Source of the DNA: Mactra quadrangularis | Lineage: Eukaryota; Mollusca; Bivalvia; Venerida; Mactridae | Reading direction: 5' to 3' | DNA: 64,000 nt | Assembly: GCA_025267735.1 (NCBI GenBank) | Contig: CM046296.1 | Location: 21,354,464 to 21,418,463 of the forward strand | Position numbers and translations under genes: made by a program | The notes under the pieces: model-generated | Database searches by the model: none | The model's input: the letters and a program-made list of their open reading frames with translations, nothing else | Told to the model about the DNA's origin: nothing | Shown: one piece after another, positions 1-12,839 of the stretch | Numbering within the stretch: the stretch's first letter is position 1 | Layout: the number at the start of each line of letters is the position of its first letter

Positions 1-684
1 TCAAATTTCAATTTTATGTAAATTAAAGCATGTATTCCATTGGCTTTATTTATATAATTATTCATTGAATGGTAAATACAAGACAGTAATTCTACATTTA
101 GCTAGATATTACGGTTATTTATCCTATTATGCTCTTAAACTATAGTATCATATCATAGAAGGTTTTATTAAAAAAGATGACTTATTTGATAATAAGGCTT
201 AAGACAAGAAAAAACCTAAACCTGAGGTATAAAGGGCAGTAACTTATTATTACGCAAGGATAAGGTTCAGTTGATACATAAACTTGTTATACATTATAAT
301 TATAATATACATAAAAAACAATAAAAATTCAGACATTATTTATAACATGCATTCTATTCCTAACTTAAAGCTGGTTAAAGCAGCTTTTTCATAAGCAACA
401 TGTACCTAGAGGCAACTGTGGTAAAGGGCAGCCTCACTTTCCCACATCCATAAATGGGATGCCACAGCTGGAAGCAGTTTTCTGTCATACCCTGGACCCA
501 AAGATTTTCATAATCTATTCACGGAATCTTTTATCTTTTTACATCTTACAACTTGGTATTTTCCTGATACTTGATATCTCCTCCAATGTAGTAAGTTCAT
601 AAATAACCAATATAGAACAGGTGGGTCAGTGGTTCCAAATAAGTTAAACAATAAAGCAATTCAGTGACCAAGTGTTTATTTAAA
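1..684. other. AT-rich non-coding stretch
   Basis: I see no exon, RNA gene or repeat boundary here. It ends where degenerate minisatellite units begin. Confidence 0.5.
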
Positions 685-3335
685 TTGTAAAATATAAAGT
701 ATGTGTTACTGATATAAAAAAACTAAAACCTTATAATATAAAAGTACACATTGCTAATATAAGAAAATACCCTAAAACCTGGAATAGAAGTACATGTTGC
801 TAATATAAGAAAATGCCTTAAATAGAAGTACATGTTGCTAATATAAGAAAATACCCTAAAACCTTACATAAAAGTACATGTTGCTAATATAAGAAAATTA
901 CCTAAAACCTTTGATTAAAGTACATGTTGCTAATATAAGAAAATACCCTAAAACCTTAAATAGAAGTACATGTTGCTAATATAAGAAAATACCCTAAAAC
1001 CTTAGATAGAAGTACATGTTGCTAATATAAGAAAATACCCTAAAACCTGGAATAGAAGTGCATGTTGCTAATATAAGAAAATACCCTAAAATCTTAAATA
1101 GAAGTACATGTTGCTAATATAAGAAAATACCCTAAAACCTTACATAAAAGTACATGTTGCTAATATAAGAAAATACCCTAAAACCTTGGATAGAAGTACA
1201 TGTTGCTAATATAAGAAAATACCCTAAAACCTGGAATAGAAGTACATGTTGCTAATATAAGAAAATACCCTAGAACCTTAAATAGAAGTACATGTTGCTA
1301 ACATAAGAAAATACCCTAAAACCTTAAATAGAAGTACATGTTGCTTATATAAGAAAATTTCCTAAACCTTTGATTTAAGTACATGTTGCTAATATAAGAA
1401 TATATCCTAAAACCTTATATAGAAGTACATGTTGCTTATATGAGAAAATACCCTAAAATCTTAAATAGAAGTACATGTTGCTAATATAAGAAAATACCTT
1501 AAAACCTTGAATATAAGTACATGATGCTAATATAAGAAAATACCCTAAAACCTTGGATAGAAGTACATGTTGCTAATATAAGAAAATACCCTAAAACCTG
1601 GAATAGAAGTACATGTTGCTAATATAAGAAAATACCCTAGAACCTTAAATAGAAGTACATGTTGCTAATATAAGAGAAAATACCCTAGAACCTTAAATAG
1701 AAGTACATGTTGCTAATAAAAGAAAATACCCTAGAACCTTAAATAGAAGTACATGTTGCTAATATAAGAAAATACCCTAAAACCTGGAATAGAAGTACAT
1801 GTTGCTAATATAAGAAAATACCCTAAAACCTTAAATAGAAGTACATGTTGCTAACATAAGAAAATACCCTAAAACCTTAAATAGAAGTACATGTTGCTAA
1901 CATAAGAAAATACCCTAAAACCTTACATAAAAGTACATGTTGCTTATATAAGAAAATATCCTAAACCTTTGATTTAAGTACATGTTGCTAATATAAGAAT
2001 ATACCCTAAAACCTTATATAGAAGTACATGTTGCTTATATAAGAGAAAATACCCTAAAATCTTAAATAGAAGTACATGTTGCTAATCTAAGAAAATACCT
2101 TTAAACCATGAATATAAGTACATGATGCTAATATAAGAAAATACCCTAAAACCTTAAATAGAAGTACATGTTGCTAATATAAGAAAATACCTTAAAACCT
2201 TAAATATAAGTACATGCTGCTAATATAAGAAAATACCCTAAAACCTTGAATAGAAGTACATGCTGCTAATATAAGAAAATACCCTAAAACCTTAAATAGA
2301 AGTACATGTTGCTTATATAAGAAAATACCCTAACACCAGGAACAGAAGTAACAGATGCTAATATAAGAAAATACCCTAAAACCTTAAATAGAAGTACATG
2401 TTGCTAATATAAGAAAATACCTTAAAACCTTAAATATAAGTACATGCTGCTAATATAAGAAAATACCTTAAAACCTTAAATATAAGTACATGCTGCTAAT
2501 ATAAGAAAATACCCTAAAACCTTGAATAGAAGTACATGCTGCTAATATAAGAAAATACCCTAAAACCTTAAATAGAAGTACATGTTGCTTATATAAGAAA
2601 ATACCCTAACACCAGGAACAGAAGTAACAGATGCTAATATAAGAAAATACCCTAAAACCTTAAATAGAAGTACATGTTGCTAATATAAGAAAATACCTTA
2701 AAACCTTAAATATAAGTACATGCTGCTAATATAAGAAAATACACTAAAACCTTAAATAGAAGTATATGTTACTAATATACGAAAATACCCTAAAACCTTA
2801 AATAGAAGTATATGTTGCTAATATAAGAAAATACCCTAAAACCTTAAATAGAAGTACATGTTGCTAATATAAGAAAATACCCTAAAACCTTACATAGAAG
2901 TACATGTTGCTGATATAAGAAAATACCCTAAAACCTTAAATAGAAGTACATGTTGCTAATAAAAGAAAATACCTTAAATAGAAGTACATGTTGCTAATAT
3001 AATAAAATACCGTAAAACCTTGAATAGAAGTACATGCTGCTAATATAAGAAAATATCTTAAAACCTTAGATAGAAGTACATGTTGCTAATATAAGAAAAT
3101 ACCCTAAAACCTTAGATAGAAGTACATGTTGCTAATATTAGAAAACCCCTCAAACATTAAAAAGAAGTACACATCACTAAAATTCGAAAAACCCTTAAAC
3201 CTTAAATAAAAGCACTCATTGCATATATAAGAAAACACAAAACACATAACAAAGGCATATTAAGTTGTAAATAAAAAAACTTGAAATCATAACAAAAGTG
3301 CATGTTGTTAATAAATGACAAAAAAAACCAATAAA
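685..3335. repeat. 46-bp minisatellite array, about 55 copies
   Basis: The unit contains AGTACATGTTGCTAATATAA followed by GAAAATACCCTAAAACCTTA and AATAGA, 46 bp in total. Units at both ends (before ~730 and after ~3140) are strongly diverged, while the centre is nearly uniform. Higher-order repeats are visible: a variant unit with ACACCAGGAACAGAAGTAAC recurs 276 bp apart (2335 and 2611, six units). A variant with CCTTTGATTTAAG recurs about 599 bp apart (1361 and 1960, thirteen units). Almost every unit includes the hexamer CCCTAA. No coding sequence. Confidence 0.97.
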
Positions 3336-3469
3336 ATTGTGAAGTGTATTTTGTTTACATTACAATTAGAATACATAAGAATAAATAAATGTAAAAGTCG
3401 AAAATAGAAAAAAAAATCTAACGCTTAAATAACAAATAAAAAAAATGTTATTTACAGAAAAGAAAAACA

Positions 3470-4445
3470 TAAAATAAAAAATAAATAAATAAATGAATGA
3501 ATGAATGAATGAATGAATGAATGAATGAATGAATGAATGAATGAATGAATGAATGAATGAATGAATAAATGAATGAATGAATGAATGAATGAATGAATGA
3601 ATGAACGAATGGACGAATGAACGCATGAACGCTGGAACTCTGAACGCATGAACGCAAAAACACATGAACGCATTAACGCATGAACGCAAAAACGCATGAA
3701 CGAACAAACGAACGAATGAACAAATAAATGAAATAAATATTCATAAATAATGTCAAAGTTAAATAAGAAGCACAATATAAAACACAGTATGAAAATATAA
3801 ATAAAAATAAATAAATAAATGAATAAATGAATGAATGAATGAACGAATGAACGAATGAACGCATGAACGCTGAACGCATGAACGCAAAAACACATGAACG
3901 CATTAACGCATAAACGCATGAACGCAAAAACGCATGATCGAAAGAACGAAGGAACAAATAAATAAAATAAATAGTCATAAATAATGTCAAAGTTAAATAA
4001 GAAGCACAATATAAAACACAGTATGAAAATATAAATAAAAATAAATAAATAAATAAATGAATGAATGAATGAACGAATGAACGAATGAACGAATGAATGT
4101 ATAAACGCATAAACGCATGAACGAATGAACGCATGAACCAATGAATGAACGAATTAATGAAATAAATAGTCATAAATAATGTCAAAGTTAAATAAGAAGC
4201 ACAGTATAAAACACAGTATGAAAATATAAATAAAAATAAATAAATGAATGAATGAATGAATGAATGAATGAATGAATGAATGAATGAATGAATGAATGAA
4301 TGAATGAATGAATGAACGAATGAACACATGAACGAATGAACGAACAAAGGAACGAACGAACGAATGAACGAATAAATGAAATAAATAGAGTCATAAATAA
4401 TGTCAAAGTTATAAGAAGCATAATAAAACTCAATATGAAAACATA
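3470..4445. repeat. Compound tetranucleotide array within a ~195-235-bp tandem unit
   Basis: Long GAAT/AATG runs (about 3490-3604 and 4244-4316) alternate with degenerate GAACGAAT and AACGCATG stretches. A unique segment starting TCATAAATAATGTCAAAGTT recurs at 3741, 3975, 4170 and 4391. The long open frames across it (HSFIHSFIHSF and similar) are an artefact of the 4-bp period and not genes. Confidence 0.95.
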
Positions 4446-4467
4446 AACAAAATAAAAAAAAACTCAC

Positions 4468-4557
4468 ATCAATATAGAGTCCATGTCTTCTTTCTTCATA
4501 CCATACTCTGCCATCATTCCATGTGATGTTCTTGTGTTGATACCAAATGATGCTTTC
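4468..4557 (-). CDS. Possible 90-nt internal exon of an unidentified gene
   Basis: The stretch has a strong acceptor (polypyrimidine tract then tttacag) and a gtgagt donor. It is open in two frames. One frame, phase 0, reads ESIIWYQHKNITW then NDGRVWYEERRHGLYID, loosely like the C-to-E strand part of an Ig domain. The other, phase 2, reads KASFGINTRTSHGMMAEYG then MKKEDMDSIL. I recognise neither. Exon 8 of the Ig gene ends in phase 1, which would run into a stop here, so it is not a direct continuation of that gene. No flanking exons of the same gene were found; to its left lie only tandem repeats. Confidence 0.3.
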
Positions 4558-4689
4558 CTGTAAAAAGAAAAAAGAACAAAAAAAGAGTACTTGGTAATGA
4601 TTACATGTAAAATAATTAAATACAAAACATTTGAATACAATATATCACACAACTCATACACAAAAATAATAAAAAAAGGAAAAAATGAT

Positions 4690-5175
4690 AAAAGAAAACC
4701 CTTAACCCCTTAGCCATGTACCCTGAGAGAAAACCCTTAACTCCTTAGCCATGGACCTCGAGAGAGACCATGATACCAACAAAGTTTGCTTCCCCCTTCA
4801 ATACCTTAGGTTGAGATACATGAACCCGCGTGCTAGGCCCTTCCCGTGGTGCTGATATCACATGGGCTGAGAACGTGCCAAAGCCTGACCGGAAATATCC
4901 TGGAGGGGTTTTGGCATACATAATGTTCAAGTACCTTGCAGACTGGGTGACCCAAACAGTGCCAGCGAAATTCATAGGGGGTTGATAAGGAGAGGGTGGT
5001 CCGAGAGGCGAAAGGGAGCATGCATGAGAGGTGGGTGTTCATGTGGGGAAGGGTTTAAAATGATGCTTCTCTGAGTTCTCTGAGAAAGGTGGTGGCATTT
5101 CCATGATTTTATACTACCAGAAGTTTGTAATGTTGTACATTGTGTTGTAACAAAGAGTTAAATCCAAACCAACCA
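4690..5175. repeat. Dispersed repeat copy A, with a local ~40-bp duplication at its left end
   Basis: The stretch is GC-richer than its surroundings. The segment from about 5070 to 5165 matches, in reverse complement, 16940-17035: both contain CCATGATTTT, then a TAC/GCTA-CAGAAGTTTGTAATG segment and TTGTAC. Weaker matching continues toward 4900 (CATAATGTTCAAGTACCTTG versus CGTAATGTTCCTGTTACCTT). At 4699-4757 the motif CCTTAGCCATG is tandemly duplicated. Open minus-strand frames of 69-76 codons occur here, but I do not recognise a protein and both copies are degraded. Confidence 0.65.
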
Positions 5176-5185
5176 TCAATAGACA

Positions 5186-5197
5186 GGGGGGGGGGGG
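5186..5197 (+). repeat. Poly-G run, 12 G
   Basis: An uninterrupted G12 in otherwise AT-rich sequence. Confidence 0.95.
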
Positions 5198-5199
5198 TA

Positions 5200-7530
5200 G
5201 CCAATGGTTTCAGTCCCTGAATCTCAGTACATTAAAGAACAGAATTTGTTGTTTAATGCACTAGGCCCATGAACTGAGACCATTGTCTAGATACAACGTA
5301 CCTACTCAGTGTTGAAACACAGAGTTAAATCAGAATATATTGATGTGAAATGTAGATTATACACTAATATCATGCTCTATAAGAGCATTCCTCAAACCAA
5401 GCACTTTTGTGACATAATTCCAAGTGTCACAAAATGAGACCAATTACATTAGTCAAATGTTGAAAAAATCTACCAGATCAAAAATGACATCATCAATTTT
5501 GATTCCCATGCTGTTGTTCCAAAAAAAAAAAACACCCAGAAAAAATTAAGTTAGATTTTAAAGTAAAATATGGGAAAATATACCGTATTAAATATTTAAG
5601 TACGTAATTAAGTTAAGCTAATTTTCCTTGATAGGTAAAGATCATATCTATTTTGTATACTGTACTGAATAAGATTATTTCAACATCACATTTCACCATT
5701 TTATTGTGTTAATTACATCTGCCTAAAGTTTTATGGAAACCAGGTGATTCTACATTTTTCTATAAATATTTAGCTTTTTCTGAAGTAAGTCTGTAATAAC
5801 TAACTGTTCATCGCAATCTTACTCTCATTTTTTTATATGAAAAAAGCCATAAAATGCATAAAAAACTTATTTAAAACATTTTTATATTTTTAGTACATCT
5901 TGAAACCAACTAGTCAATTAGTTTTCTAAGGTATATACTACATGTATAGTCCAAAAGTTCACCTTGACAAACTTTTCAAGGTCATAATTATTATTATCAA
6001 ATGTTCCCGAGATTTATCTCATTAAACTTGGTTTTTTTTACTCTAAATCCCTAAAAGAAACACTTACAGAACAAAGATTATATTTTAAGACCTAGTATAC
6101 AATTTTATAACCTTAATCGTTAAATTTGCATGTTACAGCCGTCTAAACCTCTTTAATGTAATTTTATCAACACTCAAAGTTTAAAGTTTTAATGCGAGAA
6201 CTATGAATATATCAATATTATAAAATATTAACCTATTAAATAAAAATCATGCAAGCGTACATGTATTAACTTAGCCGAAGTCATCTAAACTATCAATTAA
6301 ATTTCTATGATAGGCAGAAAGCAAATTTTAAGTTTCAATTATTTTACTGCTGAATAAACATACGAGCTAATAAACCCCATTGCTCATAAAACAATCATGG
6401 AAGTTGTGTTGAACTAATATAGACATTTAAACTCTAGGCAGTCAGACATAGCATTCATTTGAAACCCTTTTCAAACCCATATCTTGATAAAATAGGCTGC
6501 TTACTTATATAGAAATGTAAAAATCTAGCGATCAAATTATTCTATATACCGAAGTCTCAAGAAATGATCCTGACAAATTCCAAATGTAAGTATGAAACCA
6601 AAGAATACTGATTTAAAGCAATTGTTTGAATATAATTTCTAGCTGTAAAATCATAATATATATACTTAATGAATTCTATAAGTTTCAGCAAAATAATCAG
6701 GCCAAATATTACATTATAATTATGCTGTAATTTATAGATCAACAAAGATCAGCTGAGAGATGGAAATGAATTGAATATGTTAATTAATTCATAGCAGTAT
6801 TCGAGTATCTGGCTGTAAAGTTATTCACTATCATGTACTTAAAAGCACTTATTACTCAATAGTTCTCAGCAAAAACAATCTGGTCAAATCTCATAAAGTC
6901 AATTAAGTTTTATTTAATAGAATCAGTTCAGAGATGGAAACGACACAATTTGGGAAGTAGCTGTTGTTTTAGCCTGTAACAGAAAATGCTGATGTAGAAA
7001 AACAAAGTACAGGCCTTTTTTTCCTTATATAACAGGGGCCGTTAACAGTTGCCTTCCCCTCTTGAAATTTCTTTGAAATCATGCAGTTTTCCCCAAATTT
7101 GGAGTTTACCTTGGATATTTTGTTCCCCTTTCTATGAAATAGCGATAAAATTTCCCCAAATGTTCTATATATAAAAAGGCCCAATGCCCCTTCCCCAAGT
7201 ACTGAAAAAAAGCTCCGAAGTAAAGTAACCAGGTTCAAAAAATTATGTTCTTTGGAATAGCTGAATATTTTCTAGATCTCCGAAAAGTTTATTGAGACAT
7301 TAAACTAATTACCTCATACTAGAATAATAATCATATCAATATAAAGTTACCATGTTATAGGAGTTAGGCTAGTTGCTACAAACTTGTATCAACCAAAATA
7401 ATAAATATAAAGCCTCAGTTTATGTTACTGTCGATCATTTCAAAACCAGTGCAATCAGGAAAAATACTACATAATCAACTTAGATTTATCACAAAAGCTA
7501 GGCATTCTGTATCATAGTTTGAAAGACTCT
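5200..7530. other. AT-rich non-coding stretch
   Basis: No exon is supported. A patch at 7015-7225 is richer in C runs (CCCC blocks every ~20-40 bp, minus-strand open frame of 89 codons) and may be an old repeat, but no ends are visible. Confidence 0.45.
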
Positions 7531-7572
7531 CTCCTTCTTATAATTTAAACTAGTTTGTATTATAAGAAGGAG
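7531..7572. repeat. Perfect 14-bp-arm hairpin
   Basis: CTCCTTCTTATAAT and its exact complement ATTATAAGAAGGAG are separated by a 14-bp loop. It could be a short palindromic MITE; no target duplication was evident. Confidence 0.85.
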
Positions 7573-7579
7573 GGAAACT

Positions 7580-8220
7580 ATAAATGTCAAGCTCCTGTGG
7601 ATTTATTAAATGTTCTAAGTATAAACAAAGCTACGATGAGGTATATCTAACATCTATAACGCAACCATATAAAATCTAAATTACAAGAGTCATTCATAGA
7701 TGGCACAAGATAATTTTGTACTGATTTCGCAACAAATATAACTTAGAAAATAGAGTAACTCACATTTCATAGTCGTGAAAAAACACTGACTTAACGACGA
7801 AGAAATGAGATATTCTATGTACAGCTGACCAAAACTGTATAGAAAACATTGAACATATTTAAGTAAATCTATCGCACAACATAGCATTACAATATTTAAT
7901 GTGTCATAATAAAATGGACAAAAACCAAAAATTTCTTTTGAAATTCTTCCTATTATTACTATACTACAGTATGGATGCAATTAAGGGTATGTAAAAATCA
8001 CCATTATCAAACCCATGTTCAAATGTACAAAAAATAAAAACAACAAAAATCCTAATTCAAATCTATTCAAATAAATAAATTGTCGATAGTATAGTATCAT
8101 CATTTAATCAAAACAATAAACAGTAGATACATCAAAGTCATCATTATCAAAGCCATACACATGACTGTTCATTTTATATAAACCTCTATCTACAATACAA
8201 AACTTAGTAAACATTGTGCT
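7580..8220. other. AT-rich non-coding stretch
   Basis: Nothing recognised apart from chance open frames. Confidence 0.4.
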
Positions 8221-8222
8221 TA

Positions 8223-8438
8223 TGGTAAAGTTTAGCCACATGGAAATGCTTGTTATCATATACTTGACCATGGGAGGTGGTTCACCTAACCAGCTCTCTA
8301 AGAATAACCCTTAAAACCAGATCATACATGTGACTATGGTTAAGCTTAGTTACATGGGAATACTTGTAATCATAGATATGACCATGGGGTGTGGTTCACC
8401 TAACTGACTCACATAGATTAACCTTCAACAAGAGACCA
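8223..8438. repeat. Diverged ~114-bp tandem duplication
   Basis: ATGGTAAAGTTTAGCCACAT at 8223 recurs as TGGTTAAGCTTAGTTACATG about 114 bp later. Both are followed by GACCATGGG, then GTGGTTCACCTAAC. Confidence 0.85.
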
Positions 8439-8694
8439 ACAGCTTCACCTAATAATAATCTTATACAAATTTCATAGAAGGGTATGACCTGCAGTGACAC
8501 ATGAAAGCTTACAATTACTAAGAAACTTTTTAAATGATATATCTATCAATACATACACTTAAAAGTATAAAACAACATAATTAAGTATTTGTTACAATGA
8601 TAATACATTGTTAACATTTCAGTCAACTCTGATATACAAATATAATGTACAAAAGTACATATTTCTAGCAAATTTACATAAATAATGAATAGGA

Positions 8695-9120
8695 TTTCAT
8701 TTGAATTTAACAATGAACATTATAAATGTAACTAACATCTAAACAATACTCAATACAATGACATCTTCCGATCTAGCTATCCCCCCAGAGTTACCCGGGT
8801 CCTTCACTAGATTGCTCGGAATGTAGATCTTTCACCAGGTTATCTGGTATATTATTCTATAGTTTCAATTGTATATTATCAATGATTCATCTTTCATTTG
8901 AATTTATAAATTAACATTATAACATCTTAACAATACAATGACATCTTCCGATCTAGCTATCCCCCCAGAGTTACCTGGGTCCTTCACTAGATTGCTCGGA
9001 ATCTTCCGATCTAGCTATCCCCCCAGAGTTACCTGGGTCCTTCACTAGATTGCTCGGATTATAGATCTTTTACCAGGTTATCTGGTATATTATTCTGTAA
9101 ATATAGTTTCAATTGTATAA
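8695..9120. repeat. 180-bp tandem duplication with nested 59-bp duplication
   Basis: ATCTTCCGATCTAGCTATCC followed by CCCCAGAGTTACC-GGGTCCTTCACTAGATTGCTCGGA occurs at 8763, 8943 and 9001. The first two are 180 bp apart, each in the same flanking sequence. The third is an extra internal copy 58-59 bp downstream. Copies are nearly identical, which suggests recent events. Confidence 0.95.
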
Positions 9121-9124
9121 TATT

Positions 9125-11660
9125 ATCAATGATCGATCTTTTTTTTCTTCTTATACTTGCTTGGATCATTTGTATTTTTATTTATTTTTTTTCATTTATC
9201 TATACATTTTTTTTCTATTTTATATGATCTATTTTGGAGCATTATTATTAAGCATGATTAGTGTTTTTCACATGTATAATGTATAAATATATTTTAAAAA
9301 CTATTTAGTTTCTAATTTCCCAAATATCATAAACCAAAAGATGGAAAAACTAAGCTGACAATAATACGAAAATTATGTTGTTTGATACATTCAAATGTAT
9401 GTATATGACTATCATTTATTTTGTTTCGGTATAAATCTTGAAGTATAAATCTTCAATCAGTCAAAGAAGGCATAATCATCTGGGTTAAGTGGCATCAAAG
9501 TGCCATCAAAGTATTGAGGGGGGAGTGCACATTTAGTGCAATCAGAGTAAGGAATATGACAAATTTAGTACACTATACCACCTACGAGTGTACTCAGTGA
9601 AGTGACCATAAGAAATTATAGAAACCTTCGCCATTTATTTACACACAGTCAACTATTTTTGCATTGTAAATACAGGTTAAACAATATTGGAACTGGAGTG
9701 ATGGCATTGATTGCATGACTTCTTAATTACATATTAATTAATAAATTACTTACAAAAATTACAACAAAAGTATGGGTCATACTATAGAGTGCTTACTGTA
9801 TTTAAAGAATATGACTTTACTCTTTTATAAAAACATTGGATCAGTAGTAATTTATTAATCTGTTTTTACAGTAAATCATGATTTTCATGGGTTTAGTCAT
9901 AGAGGCACACTTTGTTTTTACTAACAAGTTATTCAATGTTTTCTTTACAATACTGGTCAGTCAGTACATAAATCTATTCTCTATTTTCTTCATTTATACA
10001 GAGTATTCAATTTATCAAAAATCAAGTAAATTGTAAAGACAAAAAGAAAATAAGTTAAAAGTTTGATACAAAAGCTTTCCTACTTTAACAGTTTTAGTAA
10101 TAATTTAGCCAGTGCTTTGATTTTTAAAATTTACAAAAAAGGAACACATTTAAGATCAAATGTAGGCATAAAAACATGGGTCATGACATTTTCTACAACT
10201 ATGCTTTCCTAAACCATATATATTTGACAAAAGAGGCACTATTGCCATTCAGTCAATTATGGCAAAATGAGTATTATATGGATAAGGCTACAATGTATCA
10301 GGTTTATATGTTACTAGAGTAAATACAGTATCATACCATGACTTTGTAAGTAAACGACAAAACAGAATCCCACTCTTCCATACAACAATATGCTGCACAG
10401 TAATTTGTGAACTCCAAGCCATTGTTGACCAGAAATATACCTCCTTGGGAAGCATAAGACCTACTGTACACTATTTGAAATCCATGAGGTGTTGTCGTAA
10501 GTTATATAATTTGCACCCTATACCAGTGCTTGTACTTACACGGACAGGTCACTAGCTAGATGATACTCTAATTCATACATTATATATGAAATAGAGTTTC
10601 ATGGAGCAAGAGACCTGGGCCGACCTACAGCACCAACATCAACAATTTCCAAGTGTACAGAACAATGGAAAATGTCAATTACAAACATTATCATAGTAAT
10701 CACCATAGTAAATGAACCCCAACTATTACAGAATAGTTCAGAATAACTCACTTAAAATAATTTCTGACCGAGGTTTCCACACAACAAAACTGTAGTTTCT
10801 TACTGGGAGTATTATCAACAGAAAATAAAATATTCTTTTTACCTGATACAAGGGAGATAACCTGAATTCAATTAACCATGCATACTATGGATGCAGATAA
10901 TGATAATTAAAACCTAACAGTATATCAAGACTATAGAATACTATATATAATGGGTCAATATTGTAGATTTGGGCCTTTATACCTTGTAAATGTTATAAAA
11001 ACTATAAAAATAAGCTACATTTATCTATTACAACACTATTCTCCATAATTTAGTCAATGAATAGCCTAATTTGAAAAAAAATATAGAAACAGGAGTAAAT
11101 TTATAAATCTAAGGCAATATTTCAATAAAATGTATATTAAATCCTGATGCATGATTTTAACAATCAACAGCATAAACTGTAAGGTATTAAATAATTGAAC
11201 AAAAACATTCTTACTAAATTTTATCAATATTTAACAAGTGCTTTGATTTTGAAATCTAACAGAGGGAACACATTCAAGATTAAAAGTAGACATAAAACTG
11301 AGGGGAGAAACAGGTCCTGTTACTATATTTTTCTGGACAATCTCTTCCTATTGGATGTTTGTAAAAAGATATATAAATATATAATATACATATATTTGAC
11401 CATAGATACGATATCTTACTTAGTTATCTACACCAACCTATTCCAATACAAGCTAGAATCTTCCATCACAATGCTTCCCCACATGTGGAAGAATGATTGT
11501 CTCTTTGAGACTTTTTACTTTTTAAAGGTTCCAGATCAATTTAGTTAAATATGGTATTGTTAAGAAAGAATATAAGAAATTCAATATGCAATATGAACTT
11601 TAACAAACATGAAATCTGACCAAGTTGTCTGATGCATAAAAATGACAAGTATAAACTATC
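9125..11660. other. AT-rich stretch without an accepted gene
   Basis: Open frames here are short. One minus-strand stretch at 10337-10463 has splice-like ends and is discussed as a finding. A plus-strand open frame at 11195-11548 (117 codons) is AT-rich, has no recognisable motif and looks like chance. Confidence 0.4.
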
Positions 11661-11669
11661 ACACGAACT

Positions 11670-12530
11670 CTTGACTAGGTCTCAAACTCTGTGCCAAGTT
11701 TGAGTATTTTTAATATACTCAACAACTAACAAGATTTCATTGATCAAGTGGTCTAAGATGTTAAATAATGATCTTTTGGTCCTTCTCTGCTGTGAGTTTA
11801 ATGCATCTAACATACCAGCCATGAAACATAAAACTAAATGATATCAAGAAAAAATATCAAGGAAAAATATGTGGAATCTAAAAGTTTGACTTCTACCTAA
11901 TAACACAAAATGAAATATCCTAACTAAATGCAGCAACTTGGCAAAAAAAACTCTGCATTTCCCAAAAGATATGCAGGTAGCTATCAGAAAGTAAGAGGCA
12001 AAACCATAGACAATCCAATGTCTATGGACATCAATGCCCACATTACCACTCCAACATATCCAATGGGGTATTTTGACCTTAAATTTGATTCCACATAATA
12101 CGAAAATACAATGCAAAAAATCTAAAGTAAATGCTATTTATATAACTACACATAAAAAACTGTGCACCTCTCAAAAGATATGCTGGTAGCTATCAGAAAG
12201 TAAGAGGCAAAACCATAGACAATCCAATGTCTATGGACAATCAATGCCAACATTACCACTCCAACATATCAAATGAGGTAAACTGACCTTGTTTAGTATG
12301 CAAAAAAAGGAGGCTGATAAAATATATTTTGGTAAGAACTTAAACTGAAACCTAAGCAAACAATCCTATCAAATAAAAACTTAATGATTCTGTCTATATC
12401 AAACTCACAGCAGAAAAGAATCAAAAGATCATGATCAAGCATCTTGGACCACTTGACCAATGAAATCTTGAAAGTAACTGAGTGTACTGAAAATACTCAA
12501 ACTCTGCACAAAGTATGAGACCTGGTCAAG
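11670..12530. mobile_element. Non-autonomous DNA element with ~125-bp terminal inverted repeats (copy 1)
   Basis: The left end (11670-11795: CTTGACTAGGTCTC, ATTGATCAAGTGGTCTAAGA, TTTTGGTCCTTCTCTGCTGT) is mirrored at 12404-12530 (ACAGCAGAAAAGAATCAAAA, TCTTGGACCACTTGACCAAT, GAGACCTGGTCAAG). Inside, a block with CTATCAGAAAGTAAGAGGCA is duplicated 209 bp apart (11981 and 12190). No transposase frame is present. Target-site duplication was not identified. Confidence 0.88.
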
Positions 12531-12839
12531 TCAGACCATTTAACCAACTACAAGCATTCAGTACCACACAAGTAAACATAGATTAAGTTCATTATTTTGA
12601 GTATTTCCGTAAGAAGCAACTGAAATTTTTTATACGGTTAGAAATCTATGCATCCAAAATGTTTACAGCTAGTCATATAAGTTGTTAATTGATTTTGATA
12701 AATGTAATGGGCTTTTTTATCAAACGAAATAAATTCTGTAAATTTTGTCAAGATCATTAATTGAGACTTCAACATACATGTATAATATGAACTAAACTTA
12801 TACACACAAGCAAAATAGACAGTTGTGTTAAGATGCACT

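Noticed and set aside
3366..4467. Long minus-strand open frames rich in HSFIHSF
   Set aside because: They are the translation of a 4-bp tandem repeat; frames exist in several phases and shift at each irregularity.
9462..9560. Minus-strand C-terminal-looking peptide PPQYFDGTLMPLNPDDYAFF ending at a stop
   Set aside because: The frame is closed by an upstream TAA and there is no AG acceptor between that stop and the peptide, so no exon can be built.
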